This document shows positions 24,181-31,995 of a DNA stretch of 32,653 bases, piece by piece (position 1 is the first letter of the stretch; every line of letters begins with the position of its first letter). The translations under genes and the position numbers were made by a program. The notes beneath the pieces are model-generated. The model was given only the letters and a program-made list of their open reading frames with translations, ran no database searches and was not told the DNA's origin. This DNA is from Streptomyces sp. H27-H5 (GTDB lineage: Bacteria; Actinomycetota; Actinomycetes; Streptomycetales; Streptomycetaceae): contig NZ_JAPNLK010000091.1 in the NCBI RefSeq assembly GCF_026627505.1, forward strand, positions 1-32,653, given 5' to 3'.

Positions 24181-24281
24181 ATTCAGCACCCTACGGACTG
24201 AATCCCTTCATGTCACTAGCCAGTTCGACGAGGGTCCCTCACGCGCCGTGACCGGACCCCGCCCGACCCGGGAACGGCCGC

Positions 24282-25394
24282 TCAGGCCCGGCCTCGGAAC
24301 CGCCGCCGCTCCCCCGCCGCCTCCTGCGCGGCGTCCGCGAGCCGCACCACGGCCGTGTCCCGCCCGGCCACCACGGGCAGGGGCGACCGCGCGGCCTTCG
24401 CCTTGTACTGGGCGGCGTCCGCGAGCCGGAAGAGCCGCCGGGAGGACTTCACCACGCCGATGGGATCCCCGGTCGAGGCGACCCCGCAGGCCACCCCCTC
24501 GCCCAGTTCCAGCTCGGCGGCCCGCAGGCACAGCTCCTCGGACACCCGCACCACCTCGTCCGCCGACGGCCCCAGGCTCACCAGGCAGAACTCGTCGCCG
24601 CCGAGGCGGGCCACCAGCGCGCCCGGCAGCATGGCCCCGCACAGGCTCAGCACGGACCCGAACCGCTCCAGGAGCCGGTCGCCCATGGCGTGGCCGAGGG
24701 TGTCGTTGACCTTCTTGAGGCCGTTCAGGTCACAGACGGCCAGGCTCACGACCGTCCCCGAGCGCCGGTGCTCCTCCAGGGCCTCGTCCAGCCGCATGTC
24801 CACGGCACGCCGGTTTGCGAGTCCGGTCAGCGGGTCGGTGAAGGCCAGCCGTCGGGCCTCTTCGAGCCGCTCGTTCTGCGCGAGACCCGCCGCCACGACG
24901 GCGGCCAGGACCGTCGCGAACTCCGCGTCGTCCTCGTCGAAGTCCGGCAGCCCCTCGTCCCGGGCGACGTACAGCTCGCCCCAGGCCCGCCCGCTGAGCA
25001 CGATGGGCGCGACCACGCAGGTACCCCGACCGCGCCGGCGCAGGGCCTCGCCGCGCCGTCCGGGCCGGTCGCCGACCGCGCTCTCCACCCAGGCGTGCGG
25101 GCCGCCACCGCCCGCCCAGCGCTCGTGCAGGAATTCGGTGATCTCCGGGAAGTCGTGGACGGGATAGGACTCGTCCTCGGGGAACTCCTCCTCCCCGGCC
25201 CGCCGCTCGCCCTCGTTGACGAGCACCCGCAGCCGCCCCCGCTCCCGCTCCCACGCGGAGACGGCGGCGAACGATCCGTCCATGGCCAGCCGCGCACCCC
25301 GCGCGGCGGCCCGCACGCTGTCCCGCGGCAGGCAGGCGGCCGCCATGGCCTGCGCGAGGCCCACGACGGCTCTCAGCCGCCCGTCAACTCCCAT
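24282..25394 (-). CDS. GAF-GGDEF diguanylate cyclase
   Basis: A 370-residue cytoplasmic protein. A GAF domain covers about 20-175 (CVVAPIVLSGRAWGELYVAR is its core), followed by a GGDEF domain: AFTDPLTGLANRRAVD, CDLNGLKKVNDTLGHAMGD with the metal Asp222, and an intact RLGGDEFCLV (263-272). It should make c-di-GMP, which in Streptomyces holds BldD in its repressing form. The position where a product-inhibition I-site RxxD would stand reads LPGA, so that feedback is absent. No membrane helix. ATG 25394 lies after GTG 25397 and seven or so bases after TAGTCT, a possible -10, suggesting a leaderless mRNA. Confidence 0.92.
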   Translation of the reverse strand: MGVDGRLRAVVGLAQAMAAACLPRDSVRAAARGARLAMDGSFAAVSAWERERGRLRVLVNEGERRAGEEEFPEDESYPVHDFPEITEFLHERWAGGGGPHAWVESAVGDRPGRRGEALRRRGRGTCVVAPIVLSGRAWGELYVARDEGLPDFDEDDAEFATVLAAVVAAGLAQNERLEEARRLAFTDPLTGLANRRAVDMRLDEALEEHRRSGTVVSLAVCDLNGLKKVNDTLGHAMGDRLLERFGSVLSLCGAMLPGALVARLGGDEFCLVSLGPSADEVVRVSEELCLRAAELELGEGVACGVASTGDPIGVVKSSRRLFRLADAAQYKAKAARSPLPVVAGRDTAVVRLADAAQEAAGERRRFRGRA

Positions 25395-25471
25395 CACCCC
25401 AGACTAGGGAGTTTTGTCCAACTTCGTACCTTCCCGCCCGGCAAGCCCCACCCCGCCGGCGTGAGAGGCGC

Positions 25472-25492
25472 GGGGGCCCGGGGGCCCGGGGG
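25472..25492 (+). repeat. three G5 runs separated by CCC
   Basis: GGGGGCCC repeats two and a half times, flanked by GGCGC and GCGCC. It lies in the 214-base gap after the enoyl-CoA hydratase gene; with only three G runs it is not a full quadruplex motif. It may form a terminator-like fold. Confidence 0.5.
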
Positions 25493-25608
25493 CAGCGCCA
25501 CCGCAACGGCGCCGCACGGAACCCCGCACCCGCACCCCCGGCTCCAGGGTCCGGCGGGGCCCCGTGCCCCGCCCCCCAACCCGCCGGCCGGCCGGCCGGG
25601 CCACCGGC

Positions 25609-26397
25609 CTACGGCCAGCGCGGCTTCCGCTTCTCGTTGAACGCCGCCACACCCTCCGCCCGGTCCCCGGAGAAGGCCACCGTCCGCCAGGCCGCGTCCT
25701 CGATCTCCAGGCCGGCCGCCAGGTCCATGCCGTGTCCCAGCCGCAGCGCCCGCTTGGCCGCGCGCAGCCCGACCGGCGAGTTCGCCGCCATCCGCCCCGC
25801 CAGCGCCAGTGCCTCCTCGCGGTCCGAGCCCGCCGCGACCACCGAGTCGACCAGGCCCAGGTCCAGCGCCTCGGCGGCCTCGACCCGGCGCGCCGTGAAG
25901 ATCAGTTCCGCCGCGCGGGCCGCGCCCACCCGCCGGGGCAGCAGTTGGGTGCCGCCGCCGCCCGGGATCACGCCGACGGACACCTCGGGCAGGCCGACCA
26001 CGGCCGTCTCGTCCGCCACGATCACGTCGCAGGCCAGGGCCAGCTCGAAGCCGCCGCCCAGCGCGAACCCGTGTACCGCCGCGATCGTCGGCATGGGCAG
26101 TTCCAGCACGCCCCCGTACGCCCCGCGCGTGGTCGGCCGCTGCCGCACCAGGTCGGCGTCCGACAGCGAGTTCCGCTCCTTGAGGTCGGCCCCGACACAA
26201 AAGGCGCGCTCCGCGGTGGAGGTCAGCACGACGACCCGCACCGAGGCGTCCGCGGCCAGCGAGGCGCACGCGGCGCCGATGGCCCGGGCCATCTCCGTCG
26301 ACACCGCGTTCATGGCCTTGGGGCGGTCCAGGACCAACTCGACGACCCCGTCGTCACCGTGCCGACGTACCGCTACGAACTCCGACTCCACAGGCAC
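25609..26397 (-). CDS. enoyl-CoA hydratase/isomerase family protein
   Basis: A 262-residue crotonase. The oxyanion hole uses AFCVGADLKER (66-75) and HGFALGGGFELALACD (109-124). Both catalytic acids of classical hydratases are present: Glu118 (GGGFELA) and Glu138 (LPEVSVGVIPGGGGTQ), so true hydratase activity on trans-2-enoyl-CoA is likely; a branched-chain or methylglutaconyl substrate is also possible. GTG 26397 follows GGGAGG at seven bases. It sits just downstream of the adenylate cyclase gene on the same strand, with a palindrome in the 25-base gap that could be an operator. Confidence 0.9.
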   Translation of the reverse strand: MPVESEFVAVRRHGDDGVVELVLDRPKAMNAVSTEMARAIGAACASLAADASVRVVVLTSTAERAFCVGADLKERNSLSDADLVRQRPTTRGAYGGVLELPMPTIAAVHGFALGGGFELALACDVIVADETAVVGLPEVSVGVIPGGGGTQLLPRRVGAARAAELIFTARRVEAAEALDLGLVDSVVAAGSDREEALALAGRMAANSPVGLRAAKRALRLGHGMDLAAGLEIEDAAWRTVAFSGDRAEGVAAFNEKRKPRWP

Positions 26398-26407
26398 TGG
26401 GGACCCT

Positions 26408-26431
26408 CCCGGTTAACGAACGTTACCCGGG
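26408..26431 (-). promoter_or_regulatory. palindrome upstream of the enoyl-CoA hydratase, overlapping the cyclase stop codon
   Basis: The core TAACGAACGTTA is a perfect 5-2-5 palindrome; the wider arms CCCGGTTAACG and CGTTACCCGGG match at ten of eleven positions. Operators of this style are bound by TetR-type fatty-acid regulators. It lies 11-34 bases before GTG 26397. Confidence 0.5.
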
Positions 26432-27589
26432 GATCTTAGGTGTCCTCCGCGTCAGCGACCAGGGTTCGACGACCCCGAGCCCGCGCACCGGCCGCTGCCA
26501 CATCGGCTGGAGCGCGAAGCGGTAGGTGCCGCCGCCCTCCTCCGACGCCGCTTCCTTCTCCGACAGCGGCGCCGCCCCGGTCCGGCCCAGTTCCTCGGCC
26601 ATCGCCCCGTCCACCAGCACCGCGTCCTTGGGGGCTATGGACGTCAGCCGGCTCGCCAGGTTCACCGTGGTGCCGAAGACGTCGCCCATCCGGGTCGTCA
26701 CCGTGCCGAAGGCGATCCCGACCCGCAGTTCGGGCATCTGCGGATCGGCTTCCATGGTCTCGATCAGCCGCAGCGCGATCTCCGCCGCCGTCGCCGCGTC
26801 GTCGGCGCAGTACAGCACCTCGTCGCCCAGGGTCTTGATCAGTCGGCCACCGTGCGCGGCGACCAGGTCGGCGGCCGTGGTCTCGAAGGCCTCGACGAGT
26901 TCGCCGAGCTGCTCCTCCTCCAGCCGCCGGGTGAGGCGGGTGAAGCCCACCAGGTCCGCGAAGCCCACCGCGAGCCGCCGGTCGACCATCTCCTCGTCGT
27001 CCGCGACCTGCACCACGCGTCCGGTCGCGGCCGCCAGCTGGCGCCGCCACACGTAGACGAGGAACTCCTCCAGCTCCGGCAGCAGCAGCTCGACCAGCGG
27101 GTACGTGACCTCCGTACGGGTCATCCCCGGCTCCGGCGGCTCCGTCAGCCCCTCCAGGAAGGAGTCGATCTGCCATTCGGCCAGACGGGCGGTGGTCTGG
27201 CCCGTGGACCGCGCCACCTGCACCGCCATGGGCTCGCTCAGCAGGCCGGCCTCCACCAGACCGGCGAGGCGGCGCAGCGCCAGTACGTCGGCCTCCGTCA
27301 GGGCCTTGGCCTGGCCGATGTCCGCGAAGCCCATGGCCCGCCAGAAGCGGGAGGCCAGCTCCATGGAGACCCCGGCGCTGCGGGCCGCCTGGAAGGGCGT
27401 GTAGCGGCGCTCGGCGCCCAGGATCAGCTGTTCCAGGCGGATGGCGAGCGGGTCGGCCGTCGGCTGGGCCGTGTGGTCGACCTCGTGGTGGGGGGTGTGC
27501 TGGTCACGCCCGATCGGGGTGCCCGTGCCGGCGGACGAGCCGGCCGGGCCGGACGCGGACGCACTGGACGTTGAGTCGTCGACGGTCAA
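26423..27589 (-). CDS. cya: class III adenylate cyclase
   Basis: A 388-residue cyclase making cAMP, which in Streptomyces influences germination and antibiotic production. A disordered Ser/Gly N-terminus is followed by a regulatory helical domain (about 48-190) resembling the autoinhibitory, pH-sensing part of mycobacterial Rv1264. The catalytic domain has metal ligands Asp212 (VGFADLVGFT) and Asp256 (KTLGDEVLY), adenine-selecting Lys252 with Asp303, and transition-state residues Asn310 and Arg314 (TTVNLASRL). There are no membrane helices. TTG 27589 is chosen because AGGAGG stands six bases before it; ATG 27607 would place that ribosome site inside the gene. A CRP-like site lies upstream. 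Confidence 0.93.
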   Translation of the reverse strand: MTVDDSTSSASASGPAGSSAGTGTPIGRDQHTPHHEVDHTAQPTADPLAIRLEQLILGAERRYTPFQAARSAGVSMELASRFWRAMGFADIGQAKALTEADVLALRRLAGLVEAGLLSEPMAVQVARSTGQTTARLAEWQIDSFLEGLTEPPEPGMTRTEVTYPLVELLLPELEEFLVYVWRRQLAAATGRVVQVADDEEMVDRRLAVGFADLVGFTRLTRRLEEEQLGELVEAFETTAADLVAAHGGRLIKTLGDEVLYCADDAATAAEIALRLIETMEADPQMPELRVGIAFGTVTTRMGDVFGTTVNLASRLTSIAPKDAVLVDGAMAEELGRTGAAPLSEKEAASEEGGGTYRFALQPMWQRPVRGLGVVEPWSLTRRTPKIPG

Positions 27590-27679
27590 GGGCCGCCTCC
27601 TGTCCATTCCGTGCGCAATTCCGACTTCCGAACCGATTGATCACCGGGAGGACCGGGATCGCCTAAACCATACGGCAGG

Positions 27680-27695
27680 TGTGCCGTAGCTCACT
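27680..27695. promoter_or_regulatory. CRP-like site at the adenylate cyclase promoter
   Basis: TGTGCCGTAGCTCACT agrees with TGTGA-N6-TCACA at eight of ten fixed positions (GTG-N8-CAC core). On the minus strand it is followed by TATGGT and TTTAGG, -10 candidates for cya, so a bound Crp protein would overlap the promoter. Confidence 0.45.
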
Positions 27696-27795
27696 CCCCA
27701 CTCCGCCGGCCCGCGACCCGAGTGTGATCCGCGGCCGCCGAGCCCGCCGCGCGGACGGCCCGGGTGCCCGCCCCGGGCGGGCACCCGGAGACGGC

Positions 27796-28674
27796 CTAAT
27801 GGGTCGACCGCAGGTGGACGACGTCGCCGGCGCCCACGGCCTCGTGCGCGTCGTCGGCCGTCCGGATGACGAGCCGACCGTCCGCGTCGACCGCTTCGGC
27901 CGTCCCGGTGAGCGTGCGGCCGCCGGGCAGCTCCGCACGCACGTGCTTGCCCAGCGTCGCGCAACCCGCCGCGTACGTCTCCTGGAGACCGCTGGCCGCC
28001 GGGTCGCCGCCGGCCGCGCGCCAGTTCCCGTACCACTGCTCCAGGGACCGCAGCACGGCCCTGAGCAGCGGGTCCCGGTCGGTGACGGTCGCCTTGGCCA
28101 GGGCCAGGGAGCCCGCGGTGTCCACCGGCAGCTCGTCCTCGCTCAGGGTGACGTTGAGCCCGATGCCGACCACGACGCCGTCACCGACCCGCTCCGCGAG
28201 GATCCCGCCGGTCTTGCGCTCCTCGCCGTCCACGGTGACCAGCAGGTCGTTGGGCCACTTGAGGGCGGTGTCCACGCCCGCCGCCCGGGAGAGCCCCGTC
28301 GCGGTGGCCACGCCGGCCAGCAGGGTCAGCCAGCCCCAGCGTTCCTGCGGTACGTCGGGCCCGGGCTTGAGCAGCACGGAGAAGAACAGCCCGGACCGCG
28401 CGGGCGCCGTCCAGGTCCGGTCGAGGCGCCCGCGCCCGGCGGTCTGCTCCTCGGCGACGAGGACGGCCCCCTCGGGCAGCGTCGCGGCCCGGGCGGCGAG
28501 ATCGGTGTTGGTGGACCCGGTGGCGGGCACGACCTCCAGCGAGGTCCACAGCCCGTCCTCGACGACGAGCGCCCGGCGCAGGGCGGCGACGTTCAACGGC
28601 GGCCGGTCGAGGCTGGACCAGCGGCCCGCGGAACCTCCGGTCGGAGTTCCGGCTGATGCATCTGATGGCGTCAT
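27796..28674 (-). CDS. birA: biotin--[acetyl-CoA-carboxylase] ligase, HTH-less
   Basis: A 292-residue ligase that makes biotinyl-AMP and transfers biotin to the carboxylase alpha subunit. The biotinyl-AMP loop GRGRLDRTW is at 80-88; STNTD (54-58) and KWPNDLLV (139-146) bind biotin; GIGLNV closes the fold, with a C-terminal SH3-like domain. The N-terminal winged helix of E. coli BirA is absent, so it should not regulate transcription. It is divergent from pccB, whose complex needs biotin. ATG 28674 lies seven bases after TACTGT on the minus strand (28687-28682) with no ribosome site: a leaderless gene. Upstream extension to 28812 is rejected. Confidence 0.94.
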   Translation of the reverse strand: MTPSDASAGTPTGGSAGRWSSLDRPPLNVAALRRALVVEDGLWTSLEVVPATGSTNTDLAARAATLPEGAVLVAEEQTAGRGRLDRTWTAPARSGLFFSVLLKPGPDVPQERWGWLTLLAGVATATGLSRAAGVDTALKWPNDLLVTVDGEERKTGGILAERVGDGVVVGIGLNVTLSEDELPVDTAGSLALAKATVTDRDPLLRAVLRSLEQWYGNWRAAGGDPAASGLQETYAAGCATLGKHVRAELPGGRTLTGTAEAVDADGRLVIRTADDAHEAVGAGDVVHLRSTH

Positions 28675-28755
28675 GCAAGCCACAGTAGGTGTGTCAAACG
28701 CCGCACTGCCGAGCGCCATGCCCGCCGATACGCTACGCACCAGTAGCCAGCAGTA

Positions 28756-28769
28756 GTCAATCAATTGAC
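28756..28769 (+). promoter_or_regulatory. perfect palindrome upstream of pccB
   Basis: GTCAAT and ATTGAC flank two bases, 36 bases before ATG 28806. It is the only AT-rich patch in the birA-pccB gap and a likely operator or promoter element; another GTTGAC follows at 28775-28780. Confidence 0.4.
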
Positions 28770-28805
28770 CAGGCAGTTGACACCACACAGGGAGCCGCGA
28801 CCCCG

Positions 28806-30398
28806 ATGTCACAACCCTCAGAGCCGATCGACACGCACACGACCGCGGGCAAGATCGCGGACCTGCGGCGACGCATCGACGAAGCCACGCACGCAGGGTC
28901 CGCGCGGGCCGTGGAGAAGCAGCACGCCAAGGGAAAGCTGACGGCGCGTGAGCGGGTCGCCCTGCTGCTGGACGAGGGGTCGTTCGTCGAACTCGACGAG
29001 TTCGCCCGGCACCGGTCGACCAACTTCGGGCTGGAGAACACCCGCCCCTACGGCGACGGCGTCGTCACCGGCTACGGCACGGTGGACGGCCGCCCGGTGG
29101 CCGTGTTCTCGCAGGACTTCACGGTCTTCGGCGGAGCCCTCGGCGAGGTCTACGGCCAGAAGATCATGAAGGTCATGGACTGGGCGCTGAAGACCGGCTG
29201 TCCGCTCGTCGGCATCAACGACTCCGGCGGCGCCCGCATCCAGGAGGGCGTCAGCGCGCTGGGCATGTACGGCGAGATCTTCCGCCGCAACGTGCACGCC
29301 TCGGGCGTGATCCCGCAGATCAGCCTGATCGTGGGACCCTGCGCCGGCGGCGCCGTCTACTCGCCCGCCATCACCGACTTCACGGTGATGGTCGACCAGA
29401 CCTCGCACATGTTCATCACCGGCCCGGACGTCATCAAGACGGTCACCGGCGAGGACGTGGGCTTCGAGGAGCTGGGCGGCGCCCGCACCCACAACTCCAC
29501 GTCGGGCGTGGCCCACCACATGGCCGGCGACGAGAAGGACGCGATCGAGTACGTCAAGTCGCTCCTCGCGTACCTGCCGTCGAACAACCTCTCCGAGCCG
29601 CCCGCCTTCCCGGAGGACGCGGACACCGAGGTCACCGACATCGACCGCGAGCTCGACGTCCTGATCCCGGACAGCGCGAACCAGCCGTACGACATGCACA
29701 CCGTGATCGAGCACGTGGTCGACGACGCGGAGTTCCTGGAGACGCAGTCGCTGTTCGCGCCGAACATCCTCACGGGCTTCGGCCGCGTCGAGGGCCACCC
29801 GGTGGGCGTCGTCGCCAACCAGCCGATGCAGTTCGCCGGCTGCCTGGACATCAACGCCTCCGAGAAGGCCGCCCGCTTCGTGCGGACCTGCGACGCCTTC
29901 AACATCCCGGTGCTGACGTTCGTCGACGTCCCGGGCTTCCTGCCGGGCACGGACCAGGAGTACAACGGAATCATCCGGCGCGGCGCGAAGCTGATCTACG
30001 CGTACGCCGAGGCCACCGTCCCCCTGATCACCGTCATCACCCGCAAGGCCTTCGGCGGCGCCTACGACGTCATGGGCTCCAAGCACCTCGGCGCGGACCT
30101 CAACCTGGCCTGGCCGACCGCGCAGATCGCCGTCATGGGCGCCCAGGGCGCGGTGAACATCCTGCACCGCCGCACCCTCGCCGAGACCGCCCCGGAGGAG
30201 GTGGAGGAGACGCGCGCCCGCCTGATCACCGAGTACGAGGACGCGCTGCTCAACCCGTACACCGCCGCCGAGCGCGGGTACATCGACGCGGTGACCATGC
30301 CGTCCGAGACCCGGGCGCACGTGGTCAAGGGGCTGCGCCAGCTGCGGACCAAGCGGGAGTCCCTGCCCCCGAAGAAGCACGGCAACATCCCCCTCTAG
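28806..30398 (+). CDS. pccB: propionyl-CoA carboxylase beta subunit (carboxyltransferase)
   Basis: A 530-residue carboxyltransferase that moves CO2 from biotin to propionyl-CoA (or acetyl-CoA), giving methylmalonyl-CoA for polyketides and fatty acids. Crotonase-fold halves show the oxyanion pockets VGPCAGGAVYSP (176-187) and AFGGAYDVMGSK (415-426). Asp421 corresponds to Asp422 of S. coelicolor PccB, the residue known to favour propionyl-CoA; AccB has Ile there. ATG 28806 has a GGGAG about eleven bases upstream. pccE follows after 17 bases, and the alpha subunit starts at 32374. Family, length and context all agree. Confidence 0.96.
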   Translation: MSQPSEPIDTHTTAGKIADLRRRIDEATHAGSARAVEKQHAKGKLTARERVALLLDEGSFVELDEFARHRSTNFGLENTRPYGDGVVTGYGTVDGRPVAVFSQDFTVFGGALGEVYGQKIMKVMDWALKTGCPLVGINDSGGARIQEGVSALGMYGEIFRRNVHASGVIPQISLIVGPCAGGAVYSPAITDFTVMVDQTSHMFITGPDVIKTVTGEDVGFEELGGARTHNSTSGVAHHMAGDEKDAIEYVKSLLAYLPSNNLSEPPAFPEDADTEVTDIDRELDVLIPDSANQPYDMHTVIEHVVDDAEFLETQSLFAPNILTGFGRVEGHPVGVVANQPMQFAGCLDINASEKAARFVRTCDAFNIPVLTFVDVPGFLPGTDQEYNGIIRRGAKLIYAYAEATVPLITVITRKAFGGAYDVMGSKHLGADLNLAWPTAQIAVMGAQGAVNILHRRTLAETAPEEVEETRARLITEYEDALLNPYTAAERGYIDAVTMPSETRAHVVKGLRQLRTKRESLPPKKHGNIPL

Positions 30399-30415
30399 GC
30401 CCCGAGGAGCTCACA

Positions 30416-30625
30416 GTGGTGATCAAGGTCGTCAAGGGGAACCCGACCCCGGAGGAGTTGGCCGCCGCACTGGCGGTGGTCCAGGCGCGCGCGGCGGCAC
30501 TGGCCTCCGTGCCGTCGGGCGCCTCCCGGGTCAAGGACGAGTGGGCCTCGCCGGCCCGGACGGCCCGGCAGCGCCTGCCGCAGCCGGGGCCCCGCGCGTG
30601 GGGCCGCACGTACTGGCCCGGCTAG
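30416..30625 (+). CDS. pccE: acyl-CoA carboxylase epsilon subunit
   Basis: A 69-residue protein. The N-terminal IKVVKGNPTPEELAALA-type motif, ending in an Ala-rich helix, is the hallmark of the actinobacterial epsilon subunit that binds the alpha-beta complex and raises its activity; a C-terminal SRVKDEWASPAR and RAWGRTYWPG end follow. GTG 30416 is preceded by GAGGAG at seven bases and lies directly after pccB, surely in one operon. The protein acts in the cytoplasm as part of propionyl-CoA carboxylase. Confidence 0.93.
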   Translation: MVIKVVKGNPTPEELAAALAVVQARAAALASVPSGASRVKDEWASPARTARQRLPQPGPRAWGRTYWPG

Positions 30626-30686
30626 ATCGTCCCTCCCGGTTCCGGTACGGGGACCCGGCCGCGGGCCGAAGATGACGCGAACGGAC

Positions 30687-30720
30687 GGTGGCGCCTGAGT
30701 ACGAGTACTCAGGCGCCACC
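30687..30720. promoter_or_regulatory. 34-base perfect palindrome after pccE
   Basis: Two 16-base arms, GGTGGCGCCTGAGTAC and its complement, are separated by GA only. It could be the pccBE terminator, but the tiny spacer and symmetric TGAGTAC/GTACTCA core look like a protein-binding site. It lies 27 bases before the next gene. Confidence 0.55.
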
Positions 30721-30746
30721 GGCGTCCCGCGGGACAGGATCGACGC

Positions 30747-30881
30747 ATGCTCTGGTCAGACCCGAAGGACGAGCCCCCGAAGGACATGCGCGACGTCCAG
30801 GCCATGGTCCGGAGAATGATCGTGGTGCTCGCGCTCGCCATGATCGTGGTGGTGTACGTCCTCGGCGTGGACCACTTCTAG
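30747..30881 (+). CDS. 44-residue single-pass membrane protein
   Basis: ATG 30747 has ACAGGA seven bases upstream. The product has an acidic, proline-containing start (WSDPKDEPPKDMRDVQ), two arginines, a membrane helix at about 23-40 (MIVVLALAMIVVVYVLG) and ends VDHF. I recall a similar tiny gene between pccE and maf in other Streptomyces. Function unknown; placement after the 34-base palindrome suggests separate control from pccBE. Confidence 0.65.
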   Translation: MLWSDPKDEPPKDMRDVQAMVRRMIVVLALAMIVVVYVLGVDHF

Positions 30882-30923
30882 ACCCCTCCTGCGTCCCCCG
30901 CCGCCGGCCCTACGATGGCGGGC

Positions 30924-31532
30924 ATGACTGCTGCTGAACCGCGCGCGCTCGTCCTCGCCTCCGCCTCCCCCGCCCGACTGAACCTGCTGCGACAGGCCGG
31001 GCTCGCCCCGCACGTGATCGTCAGCGGCTTCGACGAGGACACGCTGAGCGCCGACACCCCCTCCGAGCTGGCCCTCGCGCTGGCCGAGGCCAAGGCGGCC
31101 GTGGTGGCCGCCCTGGACGAGGCCGCGGGCGCCCTGGTGATCGGCTGCGACTCGGTGCTGGAGCTGGACGGCGAGGCGTTGGGCAAGCCGGCGGACGCCG
31201 AGGAGGCCACGGCTCGCTGGAAGTCGATGCGCGGGCGGGCGGGCGTCCTGCGCACCGGGCACTGCGTCGTCGACACCGCGAGCGGCCGTCGGGTCTCGGC
31301 CACCGCGTCCACGACGGTCCGCTTCGGCGAGCCCTCCGACGCCGAGGTCGCGGCGTACGTGGCCAGCGGGGAGCCGCTGCACGTGGCCGGGGCCTTCACC
31401 CTGGACGGGCTGTCGGCGCCCTTCATCGACGGAATCGACGGCGATCACGGCAATGTGATCGGGATCTCCCTGCCGCTGCTCCGCTCGCTGCTCGGCGAAC
31501 TGGGCGTGTCCATCACGGATTTGTGGGCTTGA
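30924..31532 (+). CDS. maf: Maf-family nucleotide pyrophosphatase
   Basis: A 202-residue Maf/HAM1-fold enzyme that hydrolyses non-canonical or pyrimidine nucleoside triphosphates. LASASPARLNLLRQAGL (12-28) holds the SxSPxR phosphate-binding motif; GCDSVLELDG with the catalytic Asp, GKPADAEEA, and the late GAFTLDGLSAPFIDGIDGDHGNVIG are family marks. Actinobacterial Maf proteins often carry septum-inhibition activity as well, which is uncertain here. ATG 30924 is chosen; TACGAT (30911-30916) would be a -10 seven bases upstream, implying a leaderless mRNA, with ATG 30915 then inside the -10. It overlaps the convergent membrane gene by 20 bases. Confidence 0.92.
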   Translation: MTAAEPRALVLASASPARLNLLRQAGLAPHVIVSGFDEDTLSADTPSELALALAEAKAAVVAALDEAAGALVIGCDSVLELDGEALGKPADAEEATARWKSMRGRAGVLRTGHCVVDTASGRRVSATASTTVRFGEPSDAEVAAYVASGEPLHVAGAFTLDGLSAPFIDGIDGDHGNVIGISLPLLRSLLGELGVSITDLWA

Positions 31533-31995
31533 GTTCCGCGTGCGGCGGAGGCGGCGGGACGTCCCGGGGCAGCGTGTCCCGGGGTCCGGCGGCCGACGCC
31601 GCGTCACCGGGCGCGGGGAGCGTCAGGACCAGCACGATCAGGCACAGGATCAGCATGGTCGCCGCGAAGGCGGACCAGCCGATCAGCGCCACGGCCAGCG
31701 CGCCGAGCACCACGTGGGTGACGGCGGCGATGACGAGGACGATGCGGGCGAAGCGGCCCGGGGCCCGGTCCCGTACGGCGACGATGCCCAGCAGGACGGC
31801 GCACACCAGCAGGAAGGCGCCGATGCCGGCGCCCATGACGTAGGTCGCCTTGGACATGACGTTCGGATCCATGCCGGCGATCGACATCGACTGGTTCGCG
31901 GTCGTCTTTCCCAACACGACGTGGACGAGGACGAGCAACGCCGCTTCCGCGACGAGCACGACCGCCGCCACGCCGGCCACGATTCTGCGCAGCAC
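31513..31995 (-). CDS. four-helix membrane protein of unknown function
   Basis: A 160-residue protein with hydrophobic helices at about 5-28, 52-75, 83-104 and 108-128 and a cytoplasmic proline-rich tail ending PPPPPHAELKPTNP. The start is GTG 31995, five bases after a GGAGGGGA stretch; an upstream frame to 32019 would contain that site. I recall an unnamed integral membrane homologue at this spot between maf and the carboxylase alpha gene. Its last 20 bases overlap the end of maf on the other strand. Confidence 0.8.
   Translation of the reverse strand: MLRRIVAGVAAVVLVAEAALLVLVHVVLGKTTANQSMSIAGMDPNVMSKATYVMGAGIGAFLLVCAVLLGIVAVRDRAPGRFARIVLVIAAVTHVVLGALAVALIGWSAFAATMLILCLIVLVLTLPAPGDAASAAGPRDTLPRDVPPPPPHAELKPTNP

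Noticed and set aside
25472..25492. G-quadruplex
   Set aside because: Only three G runs of five are present; a fourth is missing nearby.
27590..27607. ATG 27607 as start of adenylate cyclase
   Set aside because: The strong AGGAGG would lie inside the first codons, whereas TTG 27589 has it at ideal spacing. The ATG cannot be excluded.
28675..28812. Upstream extension of the biotin ligase
   Set aside because: It overlaps the pccB start region, has no ligase similarity, and ATG 28674 has a -10 at leaderless distance.
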